Shown: in pieces, positions 52,912 through 60,620 of the stretch
How the letters are laid out: the number at the start of each line of letters is the position of its first letter
Position numbering within the stretch: the first letter of the stretch is position 1
NCBI GenBank assembly: GCA_017634975.1
Contig: JAGBMJ010000015.1
Span: 62,001 to 126,000, forward strand
Length of the DNA: 64,000 nucleotides
Origin: Lachnospiraceae bacterium
GTDB lineage: Bacteria; Bacillota; Clostridia; Lachnospirales; Lachnospiraceae
Direction of reading: 5' to 3'
Notes under the pieces: generated by a model
What the model saw: the letters and a program-made list of their open reading frames with translations, nothing else
What the model was told of the DNA's origin: nothing
Database searches by the model: none
Made by a program: the position numbers and the translations under genes

Positions 52912-54540
52912 ATGATTTACGTAAATCAGGTAGGATATGTGAGCGGCGGAGTAAAACACGCAACGATCAGCGGCGGCAGGGAATTTACCCTGCACAAAGC
53001 AGAGCTTGGGGGCAGAGAAGGAAGAGCGGTGCTGATGGGAGATACCGATGTGCTGACGCGGGATGCGAACAGCGGCGAAGAGGTGGCTCTGATCGATTTT
53101 TCCGGGATCACGGAAGCGGGAAAGTATTATTTTACCGATGAAAAGGGAAACCGGAGCACGCAGTTTACGATCGATGAAGATGTTTATGCACCGGTCTTTC
53201 GGGATGCGCTGCGGATGTTTTATTTCCAGCGCTGTGGTATGGAGCTGGAAGAAAAATATGCCGGGAAGTATGCGCACAAAGCCTGTCATTGTCAAAAGGC
53301 GTTTTATCTGGACGATCCGGAGCGAAAGGTTGATCTGTGCGGCGGCTGGCATGACGCCGGGGACTACGGACGCTATGTGACGGCAGCAGCGGTAGCTCTC
53401 GGACATCTGCTGTATGCTTATGAGATGATGCCGGATGCGTTTACGGAGGAACTGAACATTCCGGAAAGCGGTAACGGTATCCCGGATCTGTTAAATGAAT
53501 GCCGTTATGAGCTGGACTGGATGCTGAAGATGCAGGATGCGGATGGCGGTGTGCATCATAAGGCTACCTCGATGCATTTTGTAGGATTTGTGATGCCGGA
53601 AGAGGATGATCTGGACATTGCGATCACGCCGGTATCGTCTCTTGCGACGGCGGACTTTGCGGCGATCACCGCGATGGCGTCCCGGGTATATGCGGCATTT
53701 GATCCGGTTTATGCAGAACGGTTAAAAGAGGCGGCGGTCAGGGCAGGGGAATGGCTGAGCGTACATCCGGAGTTTCTGTTTAAGAATCCCGATGAGGTAA
53801 AGACCGGAACTTACGAAGACCGCTGTGATGCGGATGAACGTTTGTGGGCAGCGGCAGAGCTGTACCGTCTGACGAAGGATAAGAACTATCTTTCCGTATT
53901 GCCGTCGATCCTGGAACTGCGGATCAGTCTGACGGCGCTCGGCTGGGGAGACGTGGGCGGTTTTGCGGGGATGAGTGTATTGACGGCAGAGAAGGGCTGT
54001 TTCGATGAGGCGCTCGCAGAACGTTTCCGGTACCGCTGGCTGGATGAGGCAGACCGGCTGGTAAAAGTAGCCGGAGAGAATGCTTTTGAACTGGCGCTTC
54101 ATCCCTCGGAGTTTATCTGGGGCAGCAATATGGTCGTGCTGACCAACGCGATGGTACTGGTAATGGCGCATTATATCAGCGGGAAGGAAGAATATCTGGA
54201 GACAGCTGGATACCAGCTGGATTATATCTTCGGCAGAAATGCGATCGATACGAGTTATGTGACCGGGCACGGAGAAAAAGCCTTCCATGATCCGCACAAC
54301 CGGCCGACGATCGCGGACGGCATCGAGGAGCCGATCCCGGGATTTGTATCCGGCGGAGCGAACCGTGGGGCCTGCGATACCAAGGCAAATGCGGAATTGT
54401 TAAAGGGAGTGCCGCCGATGAAGTGCTACGCAGATCACAATCTGTCGTATTCCACGAATGAGATCACAATCTACTGGAACTCTCCGCTGGTATTCACATT
54501 GGCATATATGATGACCTTTTTTGCGGATCAGGAAGCGTGA
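52912..54540 (+). CDS. Cytoplasmic GH9 cellodextrinase-like enzyme
   Basis: A 542-residue GH9 enzyme with an N-terminal Ig-like domain (about 1-85, MIYVNQVGYVSGG) and an alpha6/alpha6 catalytic barrel. The nucleophile-side motif DAGD (Asp148, Asp151) lies in CGGWHDAGDYGRY; the acid Glu517 lies in YSTNEITIYWNSPLVF. There is no signal peptide or binding module, as in the Butyrivibrio cellodextrinase Ced1 of nearly the same length. It should hydrolyse imported cello-oligosaccharides. Transcribed alone, 101 bp after the DUF202 gene. The ribosome site is weak (GGGAG, 15 bases upstream). Confidence 0.92.
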   Translation: MIYVNQVGYVSGGVKHATISGGREFTLHKAELGGREGRAVLMGDTDVLTRDANSGEEVALIDFSGITEAGKYYFTDEKGNRSTQFTIDEDVYAPVFRDALRMFYFQRCGMELEEKYAGKYAHKACHCQKAFYLDDPERKVDLCGGWHDAGDYGRYVTAAAVALGHLLYAYEMMPDAFTEELNIPESGNGIPDLLNECRYELDWMLKMQDADGGVHHKATSMHFVGFVMPEEDDLDIAITPVSSLATADFAAITAMASRVYAAFDPVYAERLKEAAVRAGEWLSVHPEFLFKNPDEVKTGTYEDRCDADERLWAAAELYRLTKDKNYLSVLPSILELRISLTALGWGDVGGFAGMSVLTAEKGCFDEALAERFRYRWLDEADRLVKVAGENAFELALHPSEFIWGSNMVVLTNAMVLVMAHYISGKEEYLETAGYQLDYIFGRNAIDTSYVTGHGEKAFHDPHNRPTIADGIEEPIPGFVSGGANRGACDTKANAELLKGVPPMKCYADHNLSYSTNEITIYWNSPLVFTLAYMMTFFADQEA

Positions 54541-54577
54541 GGGTAAAGATGCGTGCGAAAACGCAACCGGAGCGTGA

Positions 54578-54606
54578 TTGACAGGCAAAGAAATACGTGA
54601 TATCTT
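54578..54606 (+). promoter_or_regulatory. Promoter upstream of the nested-start gene
   Basis: TTGACA (54578-54583), 17-bp spacer, TATCTT (54601-54606). A second TATAAT at 54662-54667 has no good -35. Confidence 0.5.
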
Positions 54607-54618
54607 CACTTTATGGCA

Positions 54619-54705
54619 GGGGAAGACACCCATAAGAAAAAACGTATGTCATAAATCATAATATAATATTTTAGTTGCAAGGGGGAGACACCCATGACAA
54701 AAAAC
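54619..54705. repeat. Duplicated translation-start segment (two 25-nt copies)
   Basis: The segments 54619-54643 and 54681-54705 agree at 22 of 25 positions. Both read GGGG(A/G)AGACACCCAT followed by an A-rich part. The second contains the real ATG 54694; the first has ATA instead and a short frame ending in TAA. Confidence 0.65.
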
Positions 54706-55677
54706 ATTCTTGTGACAGATGAAACCGGAAAAGTAATTGGCGCCACCTACCCGAAACGGGCAAAGGGGCTTATCAAGAGCGGTCGTGCGACCGAAGTGGA
54801 CGAGGGGACAATACGTCTCGTCGCTTCGGGTGGTACGGGCGCTTTTTCTGATACGTTGAATACTTCCGGACAGGATCCCGGAGTCGTATTCAACCATTTT
54901 ATCAAGGAGGATATGACAATGGCAAATAAAATGGAATTCAAGGCAAGGGCATTCAAACTGGTGCCTGAATGTGAGACGAACAGAGGTACCCGCCTGGTCG
55001 TGACCGAAGCCGGTGAGAATGTGGAATGCTTCGAGCTGGCAGAAGGCGGTGCGAAGACCGAGATCGCACACACTGCAGAGCTGCAGAAGGATACGGACTA
55101 TGTATTCCGATTCACATTAAAGAGCCGCTACATCCGTCTGGACCTTGCGGAATGTATGGTGCAGGTGTACTTTGATGAAGAGGGGGATGGTTACACCTAT
55201 CCGCTGGATCGTGATAACAAAAACCGCTTCAAACCGACCCTGTGCAAAAAGACCGAGGACGGCCTGCTGCGTGTCTTTGAACTGCCGTTTAACAGTGGAG
55301 ATGCGAGCAAATGTACGATCCGCATCACCGTGAGCAATATGACTGCATGGGTATATCCGGCCAAGGATGCACAGGCATACGAGGCACTGCCGGATGTGGA
55401 TTATGAGCAGTGGAGACAGGATGCGATGCATCAGGTGACCCGGCTGATGAACGATCTCGGTAACAGCCTGGGTGAGACCTTAAACGGTATCGGTGAATTC
55501 GTCGGCGGTGCCGGTGACAAGATCATCAAAACGGTGAACGATGTGATCCGTCCGACGGCGAAAGATGATGATATCGCAGAGCCGGAGGAGGCTGCGGAGG
55601 CAGAGGACATCGGATCTGCGGAGGAAACAAAGCCGGAAGAAAAGACTGAGACCACGGAAGACAAGAAAGACGAATAA
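54694..55677 (+). CDS. Unknown protein with RRXRR-like N-terminal segment and internal start
   Basis: A 327-residue acidic protein. Residues 1-45 (KNILVTDETGKVIGATYPKRAKGLIKSGRATEVDE) look like the short basic RRXRR-type domain found at the start of many clostridial proteins and of IscB. A linker follows, then a beta-rich domain (about 76-230), a short amphipathic region (LMNDLGNSLGETLNGIGEFVGG) and a disordered Glu/Lys/Thr tail. Inside the frame, AAGGAGG (54904-54910) stands 8 bases before ATG 54919 (codon 76), so a 252-residue product starting MANKMEFKARAF is likely also made. No function recognised. Confidence 0.75.
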   Translation: MTKNILVTDETGKVIGATYPKRAKGLIKSGRATEVDEGTIRLVASGGTGAFSDTLNTSGQDPGVVFNHFIKEDMTMANKMEFKARAFKLVPECETNRGTRLVVTEAGENVECFELAEGGAKTEIAHTAELQKDTDYVFRFTLKSRYIRLDLAECMVQVYFDEEGDGYTYPLDRDNKNRFKPTLCKKTEDGLLRVFELPFNSGDASKCTIRITVSNMTAWVYPAKDAQAYEALPDVDYEQWRQDAMHQVTRLMNDLGNSLGETLNGIGEFVGGAGDKIIKTVNDVIRPTAKDDDIAEPEEAAEAEDIGSAEETKPEEKTETTEDKKDE

Positions 55678-55691
55678 TTGTAATGCCCATG

Positions 55692-55721
55692 GGGATCCGG
55701 TGAAAACCGGATCCCTTTTTA
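55692..55721 (+). terminator. Intrinsic terminator
   Basis: Perfect 10-bp stem GGGATCCGGT / ACCGGATCCC (55692-55701 / 55706-55715), loop GAAA, then TTTTT. Confidence 0.92.
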
Positions 55722-55780
55722 CGTGCATAAAAACAGGTTTTATGATACAATATAACAATAACTATATGAGGGCAAAAAAC

Positions 55781-56257
55781 ATGAAAGAAATGGAACGCCT
55801 TTTGGAAGTGGTGGAAAAACTGCGTGCACCGGACGGGTGTCCGTGGGACCGGGAACAGACGCACAGCAGTCTGAAAGCAGCCTGCGTAGAAGAGGCTGCC
55901 GAGGTGGTCTGCGGCATCAATATACTGGAGGAGACCGGCAGTGCGGATAATCTCAAGGAAGAACTGGGGGATCTGCTGCTGCAGGTGGTGATGCACGCAC
56001 AGATCGCGAAGGAAGAGGGGCTTTTTGACCTGGAAGATGTAGCCAAAGCGATCTCGGACAAAATGGTGCGGAGACATCCGCATGTATTTGGTGAACAGGT
56101 CAGGGACATTACCACCGGTGAAGTGCTGACAGGTTGGGAATCTATCAAGAAGCAGGAAAAAGCCGGACGGGAATGGGAGGCAGACTACCTGCCGAAAGCG
56201 ATGAAGGAGGCATCGGAGCTTCTGGAAACGGCAAAGAAGCGAAAGGGATTTGTATAA
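55781..56257 (+). CDS. mazG: MazG-family nucleotide pyrophosphohydrolase
   Basis: A 158-residue single-domain MazG. The N-terminus LRAPDGCPWDREQTHSSL is the family signature, and the metal-binding pairs are in EEAAEVV and EELGDLLLQVVMHAQ. It cleaves nucleoside triphosphates to monophosphate and pyrophosphate, a housecleaning role. Half the length of E. coli MazG, as in many Firmicutes. ATG 55781 follows GAGGG; an upstream extension would run into the previous gene and its terminator. The nucleosidase gene begins 23 bases downstream. Confidence 0.93.
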   Translation: MKEMERLLEVVEKLRAPDGCPWDREQTHSSLKAACVEEAAEVVCGINILEETGSADNLKEELGDLLLQVVMHAQIAKEEGLFDLEDVAKAISDKMVRRHPHVFGEQVRDITTGEVLTGWESIKKQEKAGREWEADYLPKAMKEASELLETAKKRKGFV

Positions 56258-56280
56258 CATACCGGAGAGGGGGATCGGGC

Positions 56281-56994
56281 ATGATCGGTATTATCTGTGC
56301 AATGGATGTGGAACTCGAAAAGATACTTGCGATGATGGAGAAGGAACAGGGAGATATCATCAGCGGGATCGTTTATCACAGGGGAACGATCGGCGGTAAG
56401 GAGGCAGTATGTGTCGTATGCGGCGTGGGAAAAGTGTTTGCGGCGATGTGCACACAGACGATGATCCTGAAATATGCGCCGGACTGCATCATCAACGTGG
56501 GTGTGGCAGGAGCATTGGATAAGCGGCTGAACATCACCGACATCGTAGTGGCGGATGATCTGGTGCAGCACGATATGGATGTGACGCCTTTGGGAGTTCC
56601 CAGAGGGATGATCCTCGGCACGGATTATATTGCATTTCCGACCGAAAAAAAGGTGTCGGATCTGCTGTATGCTGCAGTCGATACGCTGAATAAAGACCGG
56701 GCGCAGAAGGGTGAAAAAAAACTCGGGATCTATCGCGGGCGGATCGCTTCGGGCGATCAGTTCATTGCTGCGAAAGAGCAGAAAGAGGATATCGCAGGGG
56801 CGTTCGGAGCCGTTGCCTGCGAGATGGAAGGCGCAGCGATCGCACAGGTCTGCTATGTGAACCATATCCCGTATGCGGTGATGCGTGCGATCTCGGATAC
56901 CGCAGATGAGAGCTCCGAAACGGATTTTCCGGAATTTGCCAAAGAAGCCGCCGACTATACGGCGGAAGTGATACGGCATTTCTTTGAGGCATAA
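56281..56994 (+). CDS. mtnN: 5'-methylthioadenosine/S-adenosylhomocysteine nucleosidase
   Basis: A 237-residue enzyme of the MTA/SAH nucleosidase (Pfs) family: IGIICAMDVELEKI (catalytic Glu at the start of helix 1), NVGVAGALDKRLNITDIVVADDLVQHDMD, and the C-terminal CEMEGAAIAQVC and RAISDTADESS (catalytic Asp). It splits adenine from methylthioadenosine and S-adenosylhomocysteine, recycling methyl-transfer by-products and yielding the AI-2 precursor. ATG 56281 follows GGAGAGGGGG. Probably cotranscribed with mazG and perhaps with the lipoprotein 26 bases downstream. Confidence 0.95.
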   Translation: MIGIICAMDVELEKILAMMEKEQGDIISGIVYHRGTIGGKEAVCVVCGVGKVFAAMCTQTMILKYAPDCIINVGVAGALDKRLNITDIVVADDLVQHDMDVTPLGVPRGMILGTDYIAFPTEKKVSDLLYAAVDTLNKDRAQKGEKKLGIYRGRIASGDQFIAAKEQKEDIAGAFGAVACEMEGAAIAQVCYVNHIPYAVMRAISDTADESSETDFPEFAKEAADYTAEVIRHFFEA

Positions 56995-57020
56995 TACGAT
57001 CGACCGGAGGAGAGAAAACT

Positions 57021-58814
57021 ATGAAAAACAGAAAAAGATTGGCAATATTGGGCCTTGGTGCGGCGCTTTGCTTAAGTGCTTGTGGTGAGGCAGAGGAAAG
57101 CAGCCGCGGACTGCGGGGCGATGCTGTGACAGAGGAAACGGAAGAGGTACAGCCGACCGAAACGGAAGCAGCAATGGCTCCCGGTGGTGAAGAGCAGCCG
57201 ACGGAAGCGCCGGGACCGGTGGGAACATCGGAAGAGGACGGTTTCTTTGCGGAAGCGTTTGCAAAAGGGCAGGTGGAAAACAACGGCGGATACTTCGTAC
57301 GTGTCGGGGATAAGGTCTATTACCGGGTATACAGTGAGACAGGACTGCATCGCACGGCATTGTTCGGCAGCTTTATAGACGGGGATATCCCGACCGCGCC
57401 TTCTGCTCTGATGAGTTATGATCTGAAGACCGGTAAGCAGGAAGAAGTAGCGACCGTATACGGCAGCGGAAAGCTGTATGTCGGAACCAAAGGTTTTTTC
57501 CTGGGAAATTCCGAAACGAATGAGACATATCTGATCTCGCCGACCGGTTCGGGGCAGAGCCTGTATTGCAGCGGTGTACCGAATGGTGTTTCCGAAGACG
57601 GGAGATTTTTGGAAGTAAGGCAGTATAACTGGGATACGAATTCCGGCAGTGCGGATCATAAGGAAGTTCTGGTTTGCAACGGCAGGGAAGTGACACAGGT
57701 CGCAGATGAGAACGGTCTGTTTTTCTGCGGGTTTGCGGGAAACGATGCGATCTTTGTGCGCGGTTCAGATAAGGAGGATGAGGATAGTGTCGGAACGGAA
57801 TGGATCCTTTCTTCCGCGGATGAAAACGGGAAGCAGACCGATCTCGGTGTGATCGATGTATCGGACTCGGATGAATGGATCGCTTCTCTGGTTCCGGAAC
57901 CGGAGCAGATCCTGTCGGATGAAGAAGGTGCCTATCTGACTTTCGGATTTTATGATGGTTCGGGGCATATGCTGTCTGCCTGGGCAGCAGTATCGGTAAA
58001 GCCGGGTGAGGCAGACAGCTTAGAGATGCTGGATACCGAAAAACGGGCAGAGGATATTGATGAGGAACAGGTGCCGAAGATGCTGCTGACCGGCCCCGGA
58101 GAAGTGGAATTTTTCTCCGTGACCGGCGGCGAAGTCGGACTCTCGGAAGGGTATTACGGAGATCTCGTATACTATGACAGTCCTTTCGGTGCTACGGTAC
58201 TGAAGGAAGATTTTATCCCGCAGAATGAGGCGGATATGATGACCGATTGGAGAAATTTCCTGCTGGATGCTGCGGTTTTTGATGAGACGGCATTTCTGAT
58301 CACAGCTTACGGAGAGCGCAATGAACAGGAGGATATCGGCTGGCGTGCGGCGTATGACCTGATCTGTCTGGAGTATTACAATATTCCTTTTGATGCGGCG
58401 CATCTGGAAAACGGTGTTCCGAAGGAGATGAACTCGATGGAATTCCTGACGTCCACCGGCTGGGCGGAAGGCGCTGTGGATTATGAGGAGCTGGTGGGCA
58501 GCTGGAAACTGTATTCATTTGAAACGGAGGGATACAGCAGCACGGCAGAGGAAGACGGGATCGATACGCGTGTGTCATTCCAAAAGGATGGCACGGTAAT
58601 CCTGGAAGAAACCGTAGAGGGTGTTAATGAGAAAAGCGAATTCACCAGACTGACCGGTGATGAGGAGAATATCTTCATCTGCATGGATGAGAATGATGAG
58701 GATAACGTGATGCAGATGGAGGTCGTATCTCTGGAAGACGATCAGCTGGAGCTGTCCATTTCGTTTTGGTATTCGGATGCCGGCGGCAGCAGCTGGATAT
58801 TACAGAGAGAATAA
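57021..58814 (+). CDS. Lipoprotein, propeller-like with C-terminal lipocalin-like domain
   Basis: A 597-residue lipoprotein: lipobox LSAC (Cys21), an acidic Thr/Glu/Pro linker to about residue 75, then about 380 residues of repeated beta strands (GDKVYYRVYS, LYVGTKGFFLGN, FCGFAGNDAIFVRG) suggesting a beta-propeller, and a final 110-residue domain opening LVGSWKLYSFE, which resembles small lipocalin-like barrels. GGAGGAGAG precedes ATG 57021. One of four TEAP-type lipoproteins in this window. No enzymatic motif; a sensor or binding function on the cell surface is possible. Confidence 0.7.
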   Translation: MKNRKRLAILGLGAALCLSACGEAEESSRGLRGDAVTEETEEVQPTETEAAMAPGGEEQPTEAPGPVGTSEEDGFFAEAFAKGQVENNGGYFVRVGDKVYYRVYSETGLHRTALFGSFIDGDIPTAPSALMSYDLKTGKQEEVATVYGSGKLYVGTKGFFLGNSETNETYLISPTGSGQSLYCSGVPNGVSEDGRFLEVRQYNWDTNSGSADHKEVLVCNGREVTQVADENGLFFCGFAGNDAIFVRGSDKEDEDSVGTEWILSSADENGKQTDLGVIDVSDSDEWIASLVPEPEQILSDEEGAYLTFGFYDGSGHMLSAWAAVSVKPGEADSLEMLDTEKRAEDIDEEQVPKMLLTGPGEVEFFSVTGGEVGLSEGYYGDLVYYDSPFGATVLKEDFIPQNEADMMTDWRNFLLDAAVFDETAFLITAYGERNEQEDIGWRAAYDLICLEYYNIPFDAAHLENGVPKEMNSMEFLTSTGWAEGAVDYEELVGSWKLYSFETEGYSSTAEEDGIDTRVSFQKDGTVILEETVEGVNEKSEFTRLTGDEENIFICMDENDEDNVMQMEVVSLEDDQLELSISFWYSDAGGSSWILQRE

Positions 58815-58920
58815 GGAAACGTGATCGTTTCTGAACAGATGAAAAGAGTTTTTGTGTAAAATACCGAAAGAAGTGGAAATCGGACACAAAAAACTTGTTA
58901 AAAAAAGATGAAAAAAATAC

Positions 58921-58949
58921 TTGCATTTCGTAATAGTATATGATAACAT
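58921..58949 (+). promoter_or_regulatory. Promoter candidate for tRNA-Lys
   Basis: TTGCAT (58921-58926), 17-bp spacer, TAACAT (58944-58949). The -10 is weak, but the distance to the tRNA (about 22 bases) fits. Confidence 0.4.
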
Positions 58950-58971
58950 CTATTTTGTTGCGAAAAGCAAT

Positions 58972-59044
58972 GCACCGCTAGCTCAGTTGGTAGAGCACCT
59001 GACTCTTAATCAGGGTGTCCAGGGTTCGAGCCCCTGGCGGTGCA
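58972..59044 (+). tRNA. tRNA-Lys: tRNA-Lys (anticodon CTT)
   Basis: A 73-base cloverleaf: acceptor GCACCGC / GCGGTGC with discriminator A at 59044, D arm 58981-58996, anticodon stem CCTGA / TCAGG with loop CTCTTAA (anticodon CTT at 59005-59007), and a T arm containing GGTTCGAGCC. The 3' CCA is not encoded. Reads AAG codons. Confidence 0.97.
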
Positions 59045-59109
59045 GGAAAGCATTCGTTTTGACGACAAGGAGCGTTGGGGCGGATGTTTTTTTATGGGCA
59101 GAAAAGGAA

Positions 59110-59180
59110 GCTTCTCCTAGCGGAGAAGCATTGAAGTCGCTCTAAGCCGCGACGGGCTCCCCCAAGCTTTGCTTGGGAGC
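59110..59180. repeat. Three tandem hairpins between tRNA-Lys and the next gene
   Basis: GCTTCTCC / GGAGAAGC (59110-59117 / 59122-59129, loop TAGC); GTCGC / GCGAC (59136-59140 / 59149-59153); GCTCC..CAAGC / GCTTG-GGAGC (59156-59180 with a two-base bulge). None is followed by a good T run. They may process or end the tRNA transcript, or regulate the gene at 59200. Confidence 0.6.
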
Positions 59181-59199
59181 AGAAAAGGAGTAATATTTT

Positions 59200-59598
59200 A
59201 TGAGTTATGTGATCATTGGTATTATTATAGGTATTATTGTGGCAGTTGTAGTTGTGATCTCGAAGAAAGATGCAAAAGAGCTTGAAGAGATGGTTGCAAA
59301 ACTGTCAGAAGAACAGAAGAAGCTGCTGATGGAAACGGAAGTGGAATTTGTTGAGAAGAATGCCTGGGTGCAGGATGCGATCATCGCAAAGATGGTTGAT
59401 AAGGGCGGTAAATACGATGTACGTTTGCTTTGGTACAATAAGGTGATGAATAACAATGAGAGCAATGAGATAACGCTCGCGGATGCAACGCTCAAAAAAG
59501 CGGAGCAGGAAGCGCATGATCTTAAGGTCGGCGATGCTGTAAAATTGTACATTGCTCCGGAAAAAACGGTCGGAAGCGTAAAGATTGTTTTAGACTAA
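59200..59598 (+). CDS. Small membrane-anchored protein of unknown function
   Basis: A 132-residue protein: one N-terminal helix (YVIIGIIIGIIVAVVVVI), a Lys/Glu-rich amphipathic segment (ELEEMVAKLSEEQKKLL), and a soluble domain that ends LKVGDAVKLYIAPEKTVGSVKIV, which resembles a small beta-barrel. AAAAGGAG precedes ATG 59200. Own terminator at 59621. Not a family I can name; the topology suggests a cytoplasmic domain on a membrane anchor. Confidence 0.75.
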   Translation: MSYVIIGIIIGIIVAVVVVISKKDAKELEEMVAKLSEEQKKLLMETEVEFVEKNAWVQDAIIAKMVDKGGKYDVRLLWYNKVMNNNESNEITLADATLKKAEQEAHDLKVGDAVKLYIAPEKTVGSVKIVLD

Positions 59599-59620
59599 AT
59601 TTGCGGATACCCCTTAAAAA

Positions 59621-59654
59621 GCGAGGATGGAAGAAATTCCATCCTCACTTTTTG
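59621..59654 (+). terminator. Intrinsic terminator
   Basis: GAGGATGGAA / TTCCATCCTC (59623-59632 / 59637-59646), loop GAAA, then ACTTTTT. Confidence 0.9.
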
Positions 59655-59743
59655 CGTTTATGGGGGCAGAGCTGGAATCAAGGGTGGATTTATGATAGTA
59701 TAACAGAATCTGCTGGAATAAGTTTTTGTGAAAGGAACGGAAG

Positions 59744-60583
59744 ATGGAAGAAAAGCAGGAAGAGAGAAAAAAGAAGAAAAGACCGGTTTTGCTGATCCTG
59801 CTTCTGCTCTTTGGGATTGCATGGATCTGGAGCTGGGTGCCGGTGACGGAGCATATTACATTGGATCTTTTGCCGGCGGAAGATAAGAATATCCGGATCG
59901 TGCTTATCACGGATCTGCATTCCTGCTGGTACGGGAGCGGACAGAAGGATCTGCTGCAGCGGATCGACCGGGAGCAGCCGGATCTTGTGATGCTGGGCGG
60001 CGATTTCTTTGATGATGTTGTAAAGGATGATAATGCGAAGATCACGGCGGAATACCTGGCAGGAAAATACCCCTGTTATTATGTGACAGGGAATCACGAA
60101 TACTGGAGCGGCCGCGCAGAGGAGATGAAGACATATATGGAAAATCTCGGGATCTGTGTACTGGCAGGCGAGTGCGAGACGGTGACGATCCATGGCTGTG
60201 ATATCGATGTCTGTGGCGTGGATGATCCGACGGATATCGGGATCAGCAGCTGGAGGGAGCAGCTGGAATATGCCTATGTACAGTCGGATCCCACGCATCT
60301 GCGTCTTCTGCTGACCCATCGTCCGGAGCTGGTAAAGGAATATGCGCGATATGACTTTGATCTGATCATGGCGGGACATGCACACGGCGGGCAGTTCCTG
60401 ATCCCGTTTTTAAATAAGGGAGCTTATGCACCGGATCAGGGTTTGCTGGCAGAGTATGTGAACGGGATCTATGAATTGCCAAACGGAAGCATCATGGAAG
60501 TGAGCCGCGGTCTGGCCAGGGAGAGCACGCCGGCTCCGCGATTTTTTGATCATCCGGAAGTGGTTGTCATCGATATTAAGTGA
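59744..60583 (+). CDS. Membrane-anchored metallophosphoesterase (YkuE-like)
   Basis: A 279-residue calcineurin-type phosphoesterase with an N-terminal basic segment and one helix (VLLILLLLFGIAWIWSWV), so the catalytic part is anchored and probably outside. The five metal-site blocks are intact: ITDLHS, GGDFFDD, GNHEYW, LTHRPE and GHAHGGQ. YkuE-like relatives act on the cell surface or on lipid-linked phosphates. AAAGGAA precedes ATG 59744. Expressed alone; the structured noncoding region begins just after it. Confidence 0.9.
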   Translation: MEEKQEERKKKKRPVLLILLLLFGIAWIWSWVPVTEHITLDLLPAEDKNIRIVLITDLHSCWYGSGQKDLLQRIDREQPDLVMLGGDFFDDVVKDDNAKITAEYLAGKYPCYYVTGNHEYWSGRAEEMKTYMENLGICVLAGECETVTIHGCDIDVCGVDDPTDIGISSWREQLEYAYVQSDPTHLRLLLTHRPELVKEYARYDFDLIMAGHAHGGQFLIPFLNKGAYAPDQGLLAEYVNGIYELPNGSIMEVSRGLARESTPAPRFFDHPEVVVIDIK

Positions 60584-60589
60584 GTGTTT

Positions 60590-60618
60590 GAGGACACGGG
60601 GACGGTTCTTTTGTCCTC
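60590..60618. repeat. REP-like hairpin with GGGGACGGTTCTTTTG core
   Basis: GAGGACA (60590-60596) pairs with TGTCCTC (60612-60618) around GGGGACGGTTCTTTTG. This core recurs in the arms of the 25339-25445 element and resembles REP-type sequences mobilised by IS200-like transposases in other Firmicutes; no such transposase is in the window. Confidence 0.65.
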
Positions 60619-60620
60619 AT

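Noticed and set aside
55565-55780. 5' extension of mazG
   Set aside because: The extension would overlap the end of the preceding gene and the terminator at 55692-55721; the family starts at 55781.
58921-59145. Open frame containing PLAQLVEHLTLNQGVQGSSP
   Set aside because: This peptide is the well-known false translation of a tRNA gene; the frame crosses tRNA-Lys (58972-59044).
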